From NCBI GenBank assembly GCA_945859605.1, contig OX243827.1, positions 27,440,552 through 27,504,551 of the forward strand: a stretch of DNA of 64,000 nt, given 5' to 3'. The DNA comes from Lumbricus rubellus. Taxonomy: Eukaryota; Annelida; Clitellata; Crassiclitellata; Lumbricidae. A program made the position numbers and the translations under genes. Shown here piece after piece: positions 31,101 through 44,500 of this stretch. The stretch's first letter is position 1. The number at the start of each line of letters is the position of its first letter. The notes beneath the pieces are model-generated. The model was not told the DNA's origin, ran no database searches, and was given only the letters and a program-made list of their open reading frames with translations.

Positions 31101-34100
31101 CATGAGTCTCACCTGGCGACACCTGGTGTCGAAGGAGGTTGGTCATCGCCAAGATGGACGCTCATACAGGTCTGCAGGTGAGAACTGAGATCACAGATGG
31201 CTCCACTCACCCTGCCAAGCAGCAGCACCCTGAACACAACACACACACACACAACACACGTGAATAACATGCATACAAACTCTTTTAGCCCTTCAACGAC
31301 CAGCTACATACGTTTTCTATGCATTTTAGTGCATGCCGTCGTTATAAAGGATTAAAACGAGCGGCATGCATTACAATGCATGGAAAACATACATAGCTGG
31401 TCGTTAAAGGGTTAACTCGACATTCAGAATTCTAGATAAGACAAAAACAGTCCTGGATAAAATCCTTACAGTTAGCACATAACTTGCGAGCGTCCAGTAA
31501 ATTGTAATCATAATTCATTTTGTGTCAATTTGAAATTAAACAAAGATCATACATATATAAAATGTCCTTCAGGATGTATAAATCAGTGATTGGAAAATAA
31601 TCTGTCATAATTTCTACCGATTAATGATGATCTCGTTTCCCGCACGATCTTGACTGTTGACGAGTTGCTTCTTACTGGCGTACAGCTGCTGCTTCAGATG
31701 GTCCAAGAGTCTGCAACAACAACAACAACAACACTAATAATAAGTAGAAGTTTATTGACAGAGCATCAATCAAATACAAAATAACAGCAATCACTTGCAT
31801 CAATGCATTTATTCACTTATTCACTCTCTTAATTTACTCACTTATTCGCTCATTTAATTTACTCACTTGTTTAGTTTATTCACTTGTTCAGTTTATTCAC
31901 TTGTTTAGTTTATTCACTTATTCAGTTTATTCGCTTATTCACTTGTTTAAGTTATTCGCTTATTCACTTGTTAAGTTTAATTGCTTATTCACTTGTTTAG
32001 TTTATTCGCTTATTCACACGCACCTTCAATCACTTATCCACTCGCTTAAATAATCACTTATTTATTCGCTGGGTTGTTTAATCAATTATACGCTTGATCG
32101 TAATTGTAGCAACTTATCACGGTCCTTTATTTATTTTTTCACTGTCATTCGTTTGTTTATTCACTCGTTCATTGATTTAGTCACTCACTAACTTATTCAT
32201 TTATTCACTTGTTCATTTATTCACTTACTCACTCATTTATTTATTCGCTCATTCATTTATTTATTCACTCATTTATATATTCATTTATCTATTAAATCAA
32301 CTGTTCATTTATTAATTTGTTCACTTGCTTAGTTATTCATTTTTTATTCATTTAATTATTTATTCACTCAATCATTCAAGTAAAGAAATACATGCATACA
32401 ATAACATATACATGCATGCATACATCCATGCACATGTGATACATGTCTGTATACATATACAAACACAGATTTTAAACACACATTTAAATAAACATGCATG
32501 CACAACTGATGTTGCATATAATATTTGTTCCCATTTGAATAAAACAGGTCTAGGCAAAGACCTAAATCAAGAGCAAATGCCAAGAAAGTCCAGATGAAAT
32601 GGCTTTCCATACTTCGCAACGTAATCTTCGCAGGCATTCTGAAGGAATTCGTGAATCGCCTCCTTGTCACCGAACCTTTCGAACGGTTCGAAACCTCCGA
32701 CGTCACGACGAGAGCCCGCTGCCACGTCAGCCCCATTTCCACCCGGCTGAAGGGTGGTGTAGTGGTAACAGTCCTTAAGTAGAACCTGAAGGTCCTGATC
32801 CATTGCGGAACAGAGGCTAAAAACAACAAAACATATCCAATTGTTTATTAATTATCACTCCCCTAGCAATGGCGGTGGGACTTTTACAATTTCAGCATGT
32901 CTCATCAAGCACAGAGGAGTTCATTCATTCATTCTTCAAGTATTTATATAGCACCTCTTCAAGGAAACTACTCAGAGGCGCTCCAAGTTAAGCTCTTGAG
33001 TTATTCGGCAGGTCTTAGAAATTAAATGTACAGAAGATATTAAAAAAAAGAAGGCAAAAGGAAGGTCATGAGCAAAATAAGTAGTACGTCAAATGAACTG
33101 CAGTGACCTATGTATGGTAGCGCCGTCACTGCTCCCTAGCAACATCTGTTGTTTGAGAGCTCGGTGGTGTAGGTTAGTAGCTGTTTATAATTATTGGCAA
33201 AGAGATTATTGCAGGCTGTCCGTTCTGTTAGTAGTTAAGATTTATATATTCTGTGATTCATGTTCTTGTGAATTGTTTCAACTGCATAACCTGTAACCGG
33301 TTGCTGTCTGATTGTTGAGTAAAGGAAAATTATCATCATTATTATTATTATTATTATAATTATTATTAGAGCATCAATGAAAGACAAAACAGCAGCAATC
33401 AATAATTTCTATTCTTCCATCAATTTTCTATTCTTGTATTAATATTTCTATTCTTCTATCAGTATTTCTATTCTTATGACTGCACTTCGGAGGTGCATGC
33501 AACTGCCTCTATACGCTAACACAATTATTGACACAGTTTCCTTATAAAACAGTTAAGATATTCTTACGCCTGAACTTTCGGCGTGTAGGCGTGTGCCTTC
33601 ATCATCAGTGACCCTCCCTCCGCCAGCGTCCACTGACTCACGCGCATCCACGCACGATTCGTCGGAATGTCCTGCGCCCCCTCCGTCCAAACGTAGCTGG
33701 ACAGATCCCTCTCACACTGCAGCATCCTGAATCCCAAATAAGAAAACAAGTCTTGTAAAACAAGCGATTTATTCAACTATCAATTCAATATGAATCAATC
33801 AGAATTTATATAGCGCCGCTTCTAGGTGACTACTCAGAGGCGCTCTCGGCCGAGATCAAGTGGGGGAAAACCAGTCTTCAACAATTTGCCACGACTGTCA
33901 AACGTATCATTTCAAGGCAAACGCTAGAGACCACTGCTGCTATTATTATCATTTCAAGACAAACGCTAGAGATTACTACTGCTATTTTTATCATTCATTC
34001 ATTCATTCATTCTATTGACTAAATTATAGCACCTCTTCAAGACAACAACTGAACAGGTCTGGATGGTTCCTACCTGTCATCTGCATTTCCTAGATCCGTG

Positions 34101-37100
34101 AGAACTTTGCCGATCTGTGATTTGATTGATGACAGCATCGATGCAAAATGGTTCTTCAGGATCTCCTGACAGTTAAAAAAAAACAGTCAACGATTTAGAA
34201 ATAACATAATTTCTCATCACCATCAAAATGATCATCATCACCTTGAAAATCATCAACATCACATTAAAAGTCATAATCATCACATTAAAAATCATCAACA
34301 TCATCACCTTGAAAATCATCAACATCACATTAAAAGTCATAATCATCACATTAAAAATCATCAACATCACATTAAAAATCATCAACATCACCTTAAAAAT
34401 CATCATCATCACCTTAAAAATCATCAACATCATCACATTAAAAATCATCATCATCACCTTAAAAATCATCAACATCACCCTAAAAATCATCAACATCATC
34501 ACCTTAAAAATCATCAACATCACATTAAAAATCATCAACATGACATTAAAAATCATCATCATCACCCTGAAAATCATCAACATCATCACATTAAAAATCA
34601 TCAACATCACATTATAAATATGATGATCATCACATTAAAAATCATCATCATCACCTTAAAAATCATCATCATCACCTTAAAAATCATCAACATCACCTTA
34701 AAAATCATCAACATCATCACATTATAAATCATCAACATCACCTTAAAAATCATCATCATCACCTTAAAAATCATCAACATCATCACATTAAAAATCATCA
34801 TCATCACCTTAAAAATCATCAACATCACCTTAAAAATCATCAACATCATCACCTTAAAAATCATCAACATCACATTAAAAATCATCAACATGACATTAAA
34901 AATCATCATCATCACCCTGAAAATCATCAACATCATCACATTAAAAATCATCAACATCACATTATAAATATGATGATCATCACATTAAAAATCATCATCA
35001 TCACCTTAAAAATCATCATCATCACCTTAAAAATCATCAACATCACCTTAAAAATCATCAACATCATCACATTATAAATCATCAACATCACATTAAAAAT
35101 CATCATCATCACCTTAAAAATCATCAACATCACATTAAAAATCATCAACATCATCACCTTAAAAATCATCAACATCACATTAAAAATCATCATCATCACC
35201 GGACAACGTACTTTGACGCGGTTGACAAACATTGCACGCATGACCTCGTGCCAGACGGAGAGACTCCGTCCGAGGACCTGCTCCGAGATGACGTTCCAGT
35301 CAGCCATCCGCTCATCCTACAACAAAACGAAATCATCCGTCTCGTGAATCCGATATATTGTAATTGTAATCGAACATTTATATAGTGCCACTTCAAGAGA
35401 ACTCCTCAGAGGCGCTCCCGACCTAACACCAAACCATAATCAAAGAGAATGGTTTTCAAACGCCTGCGGAAAAGGGGCAAAGAAAGATAAAGAAGTTCAT
35501 TACGGAGACTAATAGGCAACTTATTCCAGAAAGATGGACCGACCATAGCAAAACTTCTATGCAGCACTGTGGAAGATCGAGCCATAGGATATATGTAAAC
35601 CAAACTTGGTTAATCTGGCTACAAAATAAACCAGGTTTGATTTTGATCTGATTTTTTCATGCCTGCAGTAAAAGGATTGATTGATTATGTATTTATCGAG
35701 CACGGGATTTAGACGACCAACTTTTCTGAGGATCTCCCAGATGTCGTCTCGTATCGACGCCAATCCTCGGATCGAAGCGATGAATCCAAGCAGCTTCACG
35801 ACGTCATCGTTAACATTCTTCAGACATCTGATGAAGAGAGAGAAGAAAAGAAATTAAGTTGTTGCAGTAGTTTCTGGTGTTAACAGACACTTAATGGCAA
35901 TCATAAAATGTCAATGGTATGCCCAGAGTGCAAAGATATCTTCAAGTTACCTGACAGCAGAGGTTCTCAACCGGTGTGTCGCGACACACTAGTGTGTCGC
36001 GAAGCGACCGGAGGTGTGTCGCGTAAAAGTGGTGTGTCGCTGGTGTGTCGCGAAGAATTGGTGTGTCGCGACACACCGTCGTTCTTGCATTACACTAACT
36101 TGTTCACTTTAGCAGTTTGGCAGGCATAATCTGTGAGAATATAGGCAATTTGAAGGACTTCATTTATCTATTCCATTTTATCTCAATCGGGAGCAGCCAC
36201 AATGTTTGCCTTATAAGCCCACATGCACTGCATATTTATAGGCCTGCATGACATACATGTAGACTACAGTATAAGTCTATTAGACGTCAGCGAGCGCACC
36301 GATTAAAATTATATCCATTGCTGTAACCTTCGAAAATAATGGGGGAAATTATCATGAACAAAAAAATCTTGCGATTCTAAAATTGATGACGGCGGAAAGG
36401 TTGTTTGCGTATTCAGAGAGTGACAATTTACAATAAATAATTATTATAAGGAAGGTGCACAAGGTCCAGGGACCCAGAAGTCTCAATGGCCGGTTTTTTA
36501 ACTAAAACAATTACTGTTACAGTAGGCCTGCGCAGTCCAGTTTCCGTTACAATTATTCGACGTTTTGAAGGGCGTTTATAGTTTCGGTAGTGTTCAGCTA
36601 CCTTTATCTTATGTTTTCCTGTTTTGTCTTGAGCTATACTATCAGAGCTAGTGGTCTGGACTATGGACAATTTATGCTTTTTAAAATCTAAAACTCATAT
36701 AACTCATAGCTAGGCTATAATGGCTATTTTCAGTCGTTGGTCTCAGTTGTAAGTAGAGCGTAGGCCATATACGTGTTGTACTCACAAAGCCTGTGGCTCC
36801 TCATCTAACTATATATGATCCAAAGAAAATCCAGGAGCACAAATCTCATTAGGCCTAACTGTTAGGACATACAATTAATGAAGAGTCATAAAACGTCGTA
36901 GATTCGTAAAATTTAGATTATTAAAATTTTGAATGTTAGAATAATTAGAACATAGAGAGCATTCGGTAGGCCTATCATTCATTTATTAAAATTTGTAGAA
37001 ATTTCAAATATAGGCCTATAGGTAAGCTGAAATAGGTCTAATTTATTTGTTAACGATATTCACATGACAATTGCATGGTGTGTCGCAAAATTTGGTTGCA

Positions 37101-38541
37101 AGTTTAGGTGTGTCGCGTGCTAAAAAAGGTTGAGAACCCCTGCCTTACAGGGCTGACTAGAGAAATAAATTCGGGTGTGGAATTTCAAACGTCGGCCCTG
37201 GGTAATGTAAGGTAACTTGTTTCAACAACAAAAAATTCTGATTAAGCCTTAAGATAGTTTATGAGCCATTTTTAAATTTATATCACTGTTTATATCATGA
37301 TTTTAATTATACACAGTTGATATATTTATGTTGCTATAACTAACATTTATAATCATAATTATCAGAAAACAATAGAACTTATTAGACATGATTATCTTCT
37401 TTGTTCACAGTATAAAAGATTCACCTGAATGACTAATGCTGTTGGCATTTACTATTGTTATTATTATTTTTATTATCATTACTTTATTTTCATCATTATT
37501 ACATTACAATGTGCAGTTACAATCACAGTGCTAACCTGTCAAGGAAATAGCGACTTCTGTCTTTAAGGACTTTGGATGCAATCGGCTGCGGACGATGTCG
37601 CAAGGACGGACGAAAGTCTACAGCCGACATATCAACATCTTTCGATATAATTTCAGTTTTTAAATCGCTACTTACCGGTAACTGTCCTCAACAGTCAAAC
37701 CAAAAGAAAAAAATAGCTAACATTCTATTATTAAAGGTAATCGGTATTACTCCCTACATTCGTAATATTATATGAACAGCCCTTCAGAAGTCCATGCCAG
37801 GCCGTAGCTAGGGGGTGTTTTTGGGTGTTTGAACACCCCCCCCGAAATGGAAAATGTAAAAACTAATATAATGCATTTACTAGCACATAATGTAAAAACC
37901 ATGAAAGAAAACCATGAAAACACCACCCGAAATGGAAAATGTAAAAAATAAAAGAATATATTCACTAGCACATAATGAAAAAAACATGAAATTAGGTGAA
38001 AGATACTGAGAATGCCGTTTCCGATGACTTAAAAAAGGTCTTCTGAAATTTTTACGACTAAAACCGGTGTCTTCAGACATTTTTGCCAATTAAAAAGGTG
38101 TTTTCAGAAATTTGCCGACTAAAAAAGCCATCAGAAATTCTTCACAAAAAACACCCCCCGAAATCAAATCCTGGCTCAGGCCTTGAGTCCATGTGTAAGA
38201 TGCACCCAAATCCCTTCCAATTTTTTCCAAAAACCAAAGACAACCACTCACCCAGAATCGCCTTTGAGAGATATTTCTGTGAAGACTTCGTTAATTCGTC
38301 GTTGGAAAGAATCGCTCCTGAACAAAACAAAGCCCGTATGAAATTCAGTTTTAACAAGTTCACCAAAACCTCCTCACCATTACATGCACAGCTCAACAAG
38401 AGATTGTTACACGACACAGTCAAGAATAAGGCTAAAAAATTAAGTCAAGCTTTACAATGTAACTTTTTTAGCACTTAAATGACGAGACACATTCTAGCAA
38501 AAAAATCTATGGTACTATAACCATAACTATTACTGTCATCG

Positions 38542-38572
<31 letters not shown>

Positions 38573-41500
38573 CATCATCACCACCACCACCATCATCATA
38601 ATCATTATCATCAATACCACCACCCTCGTCATCGTCATCATCATCGTCAAGAGCGATGGTGCTGAGCATTTGTGAGCGAATGACCAAAGCTCCCAACACA
38701 TTAAACATCACAGAAGATGAGGAGGAGGAGGCTGAAACCTTTACTCTCCACAATAAAAGGTAATCACTTCAACAATCAGCGGCTACCATGTTCACAGGTA
38801 AGTACATGTCACTCACCTGCTGACGACTTTGAAGTCACTTGATCAAGCATTGACATCAGAAGATTGCATTCGACTAAAATAAACAAGCAACAGAGAAAGT
38901 AGAACATTAAAATGCATTTAGAACGTCAGCCACTGTGCCCTGCGATCAGCCACCACATCCCACATTTGACCAATCACCAGACACTTGTCTCTGCTTTCTA
39001 TTCACTACTGTTCTTTTTTCTTCTCATTTGTCTTAATGATCTATCTATCCAGCAGATTTCAGCTTGTTTACTCCACATCCACTTACTGACTACCTCCATA
39101 TGTTTAGCTTTCCTCTCAGTTTAACAGTTCCAATTTATATTCATATTCACGAAACATACATGAAACGCTACATAAATGTCTAGCTGCTATCCACATCATA
39201 TCACCTCTACACTCATTTGTCACAGACAGAATTGTTATATGTTTTAAACATTTCTTACAGCACCCATTCAAGATTTGTACTCAGAGGCGCTTCCATCTAC
39301 AGCGCAGACACTGAATCTGAGTTTCTGAAGCGCCCGAGCAATTACAGTGCAGGACTTGCTTAAGGTCCCTACGCAGTGGTTTGTGGTGGATTCGAACCCA
39401 CAGCCGCTCCAGGGCACCGAACATACCCCTGCACCACTGTGCCCCACAAACACTCATAATTATACAATAATCGTAGCAATAACAGCAGATGACGATGATA
39501 AATTACTGTCTGGTCCGTCTTTATGTTGAACGAGTTCATTGTGAAAGACGGAGTAGATTTGTCGTATCGTAGAAGCGATCATCATGATCACAGACGAGAT
39601 CTGAGATCGAATAACGACGTCTGCTTGATCCAAGAGGAACAACTGCTGCACGGAATCCTGATCGTATACGAAGACAAGACGACAAAAATGCATACAAAGA
39701 GAAGACCAAAAAAGTGTATATGAAGACAAGACAACAAAAAAGTATATGAAGACAAGGCAAAGAAATGTATATAATGACAAGACATAAAATGTATACGAAG
39801 ACAAGACGAAAGAAACGAAATTAAAGACAAGGCAAAAAATATAGGAAGACAAAAATGTGCATAAAGACAAGATGACAAAGTTTACATGAAGACAAGACAA
39901 ATATATGAAGACAAAACGAAAGAAACGCATATAAAGACAAGACAAAAAATGCATATGAGGACAAGATAAAAAATATACAAAGACAAAAGATAAGAAATGC
40001 ATATAGAGAGACAAGACGACAAAAAAGTATATGACGACATGAAAAAAATACGAAGACAAAAAAACACATATAAAAACAAGATTACAAATTTATATAAAGA
40101 TAGGGGCCACACGTTGGACAGCACTGACGTAGAATATCATACCAGACGTGCGTTGATGAACTGTTCGAACGTTTGTTCGACGGTGTAGTCTTCAAGGAGC
40201 AGAATGGAACAGAGGCACTCGCTCACAATCTAACAAACAGAACAAGCTACATGTGGACCATCTCAAAACATCAGGAACCATCTCAAAACATCAGGGACCA
40301 TCTCAAAACATCAGGGACCATCTCAAAACATCAGGAACCATCTCAAAACATCAGGGACCATCTCAAAACATCAGGGACCATCTCAAACATCAGGGACCAT
40401 CTCAAACATCAGGGACCATCTCAAAACAACACCACTGGCAGCCACATTAACTTGCCACATTAACTTAGACTACTGCGTTTTATTATTGGATCCTGGCACC
40501 ATGTCTGGCTGTCTCTCACATGCATTATTATTATTGCACAGTTCAGTTCAGAAGCTATGTCAATGTTGGAATCATCTTTGTCGAGATATGATCTTATTAC
40601 TAAAATCACCATTATTACAATAAATATAATTATAATTATTGGCATTATCATTGTTTTTATCAACATTATATTTATCATCATTATCGTTGGTCCACTCAAC
40701 CTTCCAATCGGCTGATGGCATTGGTAAAACGAGTAGTATGACGTGCTGGGCGCCCTGGTGGCTGCTGATAGTTAAATTCGACTCCTGTAATAACTTGTGA
40801 TCGTCTGTTCATACTATGAATTGTTCTTATCATACTGCGTTGTGTCTTCTAGAAAAAAAACGAATATTATTATTATTATCATCATCATTATCACTATTGT
40901 TGTTATTTTTATTATTATTATTATCATAATTATCATTATTATTGTTATTATTATTATTATCATCATCATCATTATTGTTGTTATTATGAGATCCATTTCT
41001 AAGCACTGACCTCATCTGAGACACCGACATCTTTCAGACGAGCCTGGCAGCTCTACAACACAAACACACAAAATATGCTCACACCAACATACATACAAAT
41101 ACACTTCATTCACCCCCCCGCCCCCCCTATAATTCATTCATTGCAACAACATCAAGAACCATCTTATGACAAAGTCATTTAGTAACAATTTTGAAATAAA
41201 TTGGAATATGTAATTATACTCAATGCTTAGAGATTGAGTCTTGTTAAAAACACTAGGAGAATGGTCACAATTACGCACATCATAAGTTTCGCATAATTAT
41301 GGCGAAATCGTAAGATAGGAGAAAGAACCATTCTAGTCTAGTCTGGTCCAATATAGATCATTCACCACAATTGGGCCTGCCCCCTGGAATGCCCTCCCTC
41401 CTCTTTACGTATTTCCATTCTTTCCAGATTTGTTTCTGCACCTCCGTCACGTCTCCTCAAAACTTATTTACTCTCTCAGAGTATACTCGCACTGAGTAGA

Positions 41501-44500
41501 TAATAGTCTGGAAGGGGCACTATATAAGTGCCTTAAAAAATATATATAAATTTGCAATTGCAGTCCCAAATGGACCTGTCCAAAGCCTGCAGTCCCCTGG
41601 AAGCATAGCCAATATCCTCCATACTCCCCCCCCCATCACAGTCACCTGTAATATCGTCGTCTTGAAGTGTCCTATGGTCGCCCACTGTCTGCCCATCACA
41701 GGGAACTGACTGACGATCTGAACTCCTTGACCCTCAAGCTGTAGCGTCGTGTAGATGTAGCGCGACAGCAGGTAGAGCCGCGTCGCCATCAGGTACTGGC
41801 CAGCATCAAGTGCACTCCATATCTAACAAATGGAAGTCGTATCGTAACGTACATACGTAATGTATGGAGCCATTTTCAGCAGCAGTGTTATGCCTATATT
41901 AGTTGAATAACAAGTTTCTGTCGTACTCGTGCACGCACATATGGGCAAGAAGGGCCTCCTGAAAAATCTATAGGTCTATACTCTATATTTTAACTACTAA
42001 AACATTGGACTTAAAGATAAATCAAAATGGTCAGTTTTCTACCGAAACTGACCCTGCCAGGCTGACTTATTGATTTATTAAACTGTAGTTTCCAGTGCGC
42101 TTATTTTTTTCTTATGTGGCATGTAAATAAACAACGAATTGATTGATTGATTGATCAATCGATTGATTGAAAACATTGCATAGTATATTTGCACAGTATA
42201 TTTACATCATTAATCTTCACCCTACCGAACAACTGAAGGATTCTGAATCAGCCATAGATAATTAGATACCTTTTCTGGACTATCCATTAGCATCTTCAAA
42301 CTGATCGACATTCCATAAACCTTGCTCAGATCACCTGGTCTGCAATAAACAAAAATAATACAACTACATTCAGCCAGTTTACAAAGTCAGACTAAAAAGA
42401 AAACGACAAAAACTAAGGACAACAAAGCAAATTACCACGAAGAACTAAACAATAATTAAAAAACAGTGAAATAACGAAATGTATTTTAAGAACTAATTAA
42501 TCGATTAATTGTTCGATAAATTTTGTTTATTAATTTCTTCTTCCTATTGCATTACGTCAAGAAGGTACCAACTGAAGCGCCTACCTCGTGTTGTCCCTTG
42601 ATGCAAGTTTCTCTGATGGCAGTCTCCCGGAGGATGGTGATGATGAGGATGACAGTGACTGCTTCAGACTCTGGCAAAGGCCTTGGATCTTAGCGATAGA
42701 CACTGTCACCTGGAATAGATTCAGCAATAATAATACTAATAACACTAATGATAACGATGCTAGCAATAACAATAATAATAATAATAACAATAACTAATAA
42801 TTCAACGCCATCGCATGCCCGGGCTCGACGAGACTGTAGTACTCTTTAATGGAATATATTGATAATAATAATAATAATAAGGCCATTCTGGACATAATAA
42901 TCATAATAATAACAATAATAATAATAATGATGCCATTCTGGACATAATAATAATAATAATGATAGTTACCTGTTTCAACGGTTTTCAGGGGCACATTCCA
43001 ATAGCAGCCAGAGCTATCTAATAGACTGACCAAATGTTCCTGATTCCATAGTCTTTGAACGTTGTCTTAAAATTGCCTTTTTGGAAATAAAACCACTTCA
43101 AAAACTTTTGAAAATAGTATTTAATTAATTTCATTACTGTGTCATATAATGTAATTAGGCATTATGAGCAGATGAGAAAATACGAACGCTTTCAGAACTT
43201 CGCTTCATTTCGCTGATGGTATCGGCCGCCTCGATCAACTCTCTGTATCGCTCTCTGGAATCAATTCACAGCAAAACGAGATCGAAAATTATTATTCACA
43301 AAATAAACTACAATTACACAAGTAGAAATGAACCGAGAGTAATCCAGAAAATAGGAAATATGGTATCTTGCACAGAGAGCTCTTTATGAGGGGGTCCCTT
43401 GCACAGAAGCACCTCTATGGAGGCTGTGCTATGAGAGGCACTTTGCAAGTTCATAAAGAGAAAAGAGTATCATTTACGCTTGTTTTTAATCGTCCATCTT
43501 TCATAATCTGTTGCATTCTTATAGGGCGAATTCTAACTTACGAGTTGTTATTCAGTGATTCCCAATGTCACAGAACATGAAACTGCAGATGCTAGCATGA
43601 AAATATTTCTGAATTCAGAGCAGAGCTTAGAAACCAATGATGGTTCATTTGAATTTAGATGCGAGACGCTTACCCAACCATCTGACGCAAATCTTCCTTC
43701 TTCTTTTCTATATCTTGCCTGTCAGAAACAAGAACATCCAAGTTAGATCATGATAGCCATGATGGAAAATATGTCAGGAAATTCTGAGAGACGTGGTAGT
43801 CAATCTGTTACAAGCGTCCACCTTGCAATGCGGAGAGTACGAGTGCAAACCCATCCCCTAAGGTGGTTAATTTACCCAGCACCTCTGATCCTTTGGTAAT
43901 ACCTTAAATTATTGATGATTATTTTTCATTATCCTGACTCTAAGCAGCAGCTTTGTATGTTGATGCATTTGTGTCAGCGAGGCTGCAACATAGAAACAAT
44001 AGTAGTTTTACGCTGAACTGTGATAGGGACCTTGAACAAAACTCTTGGCTCAGAATTGCTCAACAACATTGAGTGGTAAATAGATAAATGCATCATAACC
44101 ATCTCGGTCTCTGTAGATCACTTTTTATGTATGTGTACTTGTTATAGCGCCCCTTCAGGATTTCTACTCAAAAGCATTCCAGAATACAGCGTGGACACTG
44201 AATCAGAATTTCACACAGAAGCGCTGAGCAATAGTGAATGAAGGACTTGCCCAAGGTAACTACGTGGCAGCTTGAGGTGGATTCGAACCTGCAACCCTCC
44301 GGCTGCACGGAAACGAACATACCCACTACATCACCGCGCCCCACACTTTGGACTCACTAGATTAGTAAAGGCTGTGTCAGACAAATGATCAATTAACACT
44401 GAACTAAATGATGAGCACAATGTCTACTCAAGTTGATCTGCTAAATACCACACCGACCACTGATGTTAGCAGACATGACGAACTGAATTGAAGCAAGAAA

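Noticed and set aside
34173..35307. Long open frames on both strands rich in MIF or ITL repeats
   Set aside because: They are products of the CATCATCACCTTAAAAAT array; only the COG1 exons at 34074-34165 and 35212-35316 are real.
38475..38753. Acidic Asp-rich minus-strand frame
   Set aside because: It comes from a CAT/CAC microsatellite in a COG1 intron and does not fit the COG1 exon phase.
39460..40124. Phe/Leu/Ser-rich minus-strand frames resembling membrane proteins
   Set aside because: Apart from COG1 exon 10 (39507-39657) they are translations of the GAAGACAAGA minisatellite.
40253..40432. CRISPR-like regular repeat
   Set aside because: Units are head-to-tail with no unique spacers, in an animal intron; it is a minisatellite. 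The same holds for the 28.4-kb array.
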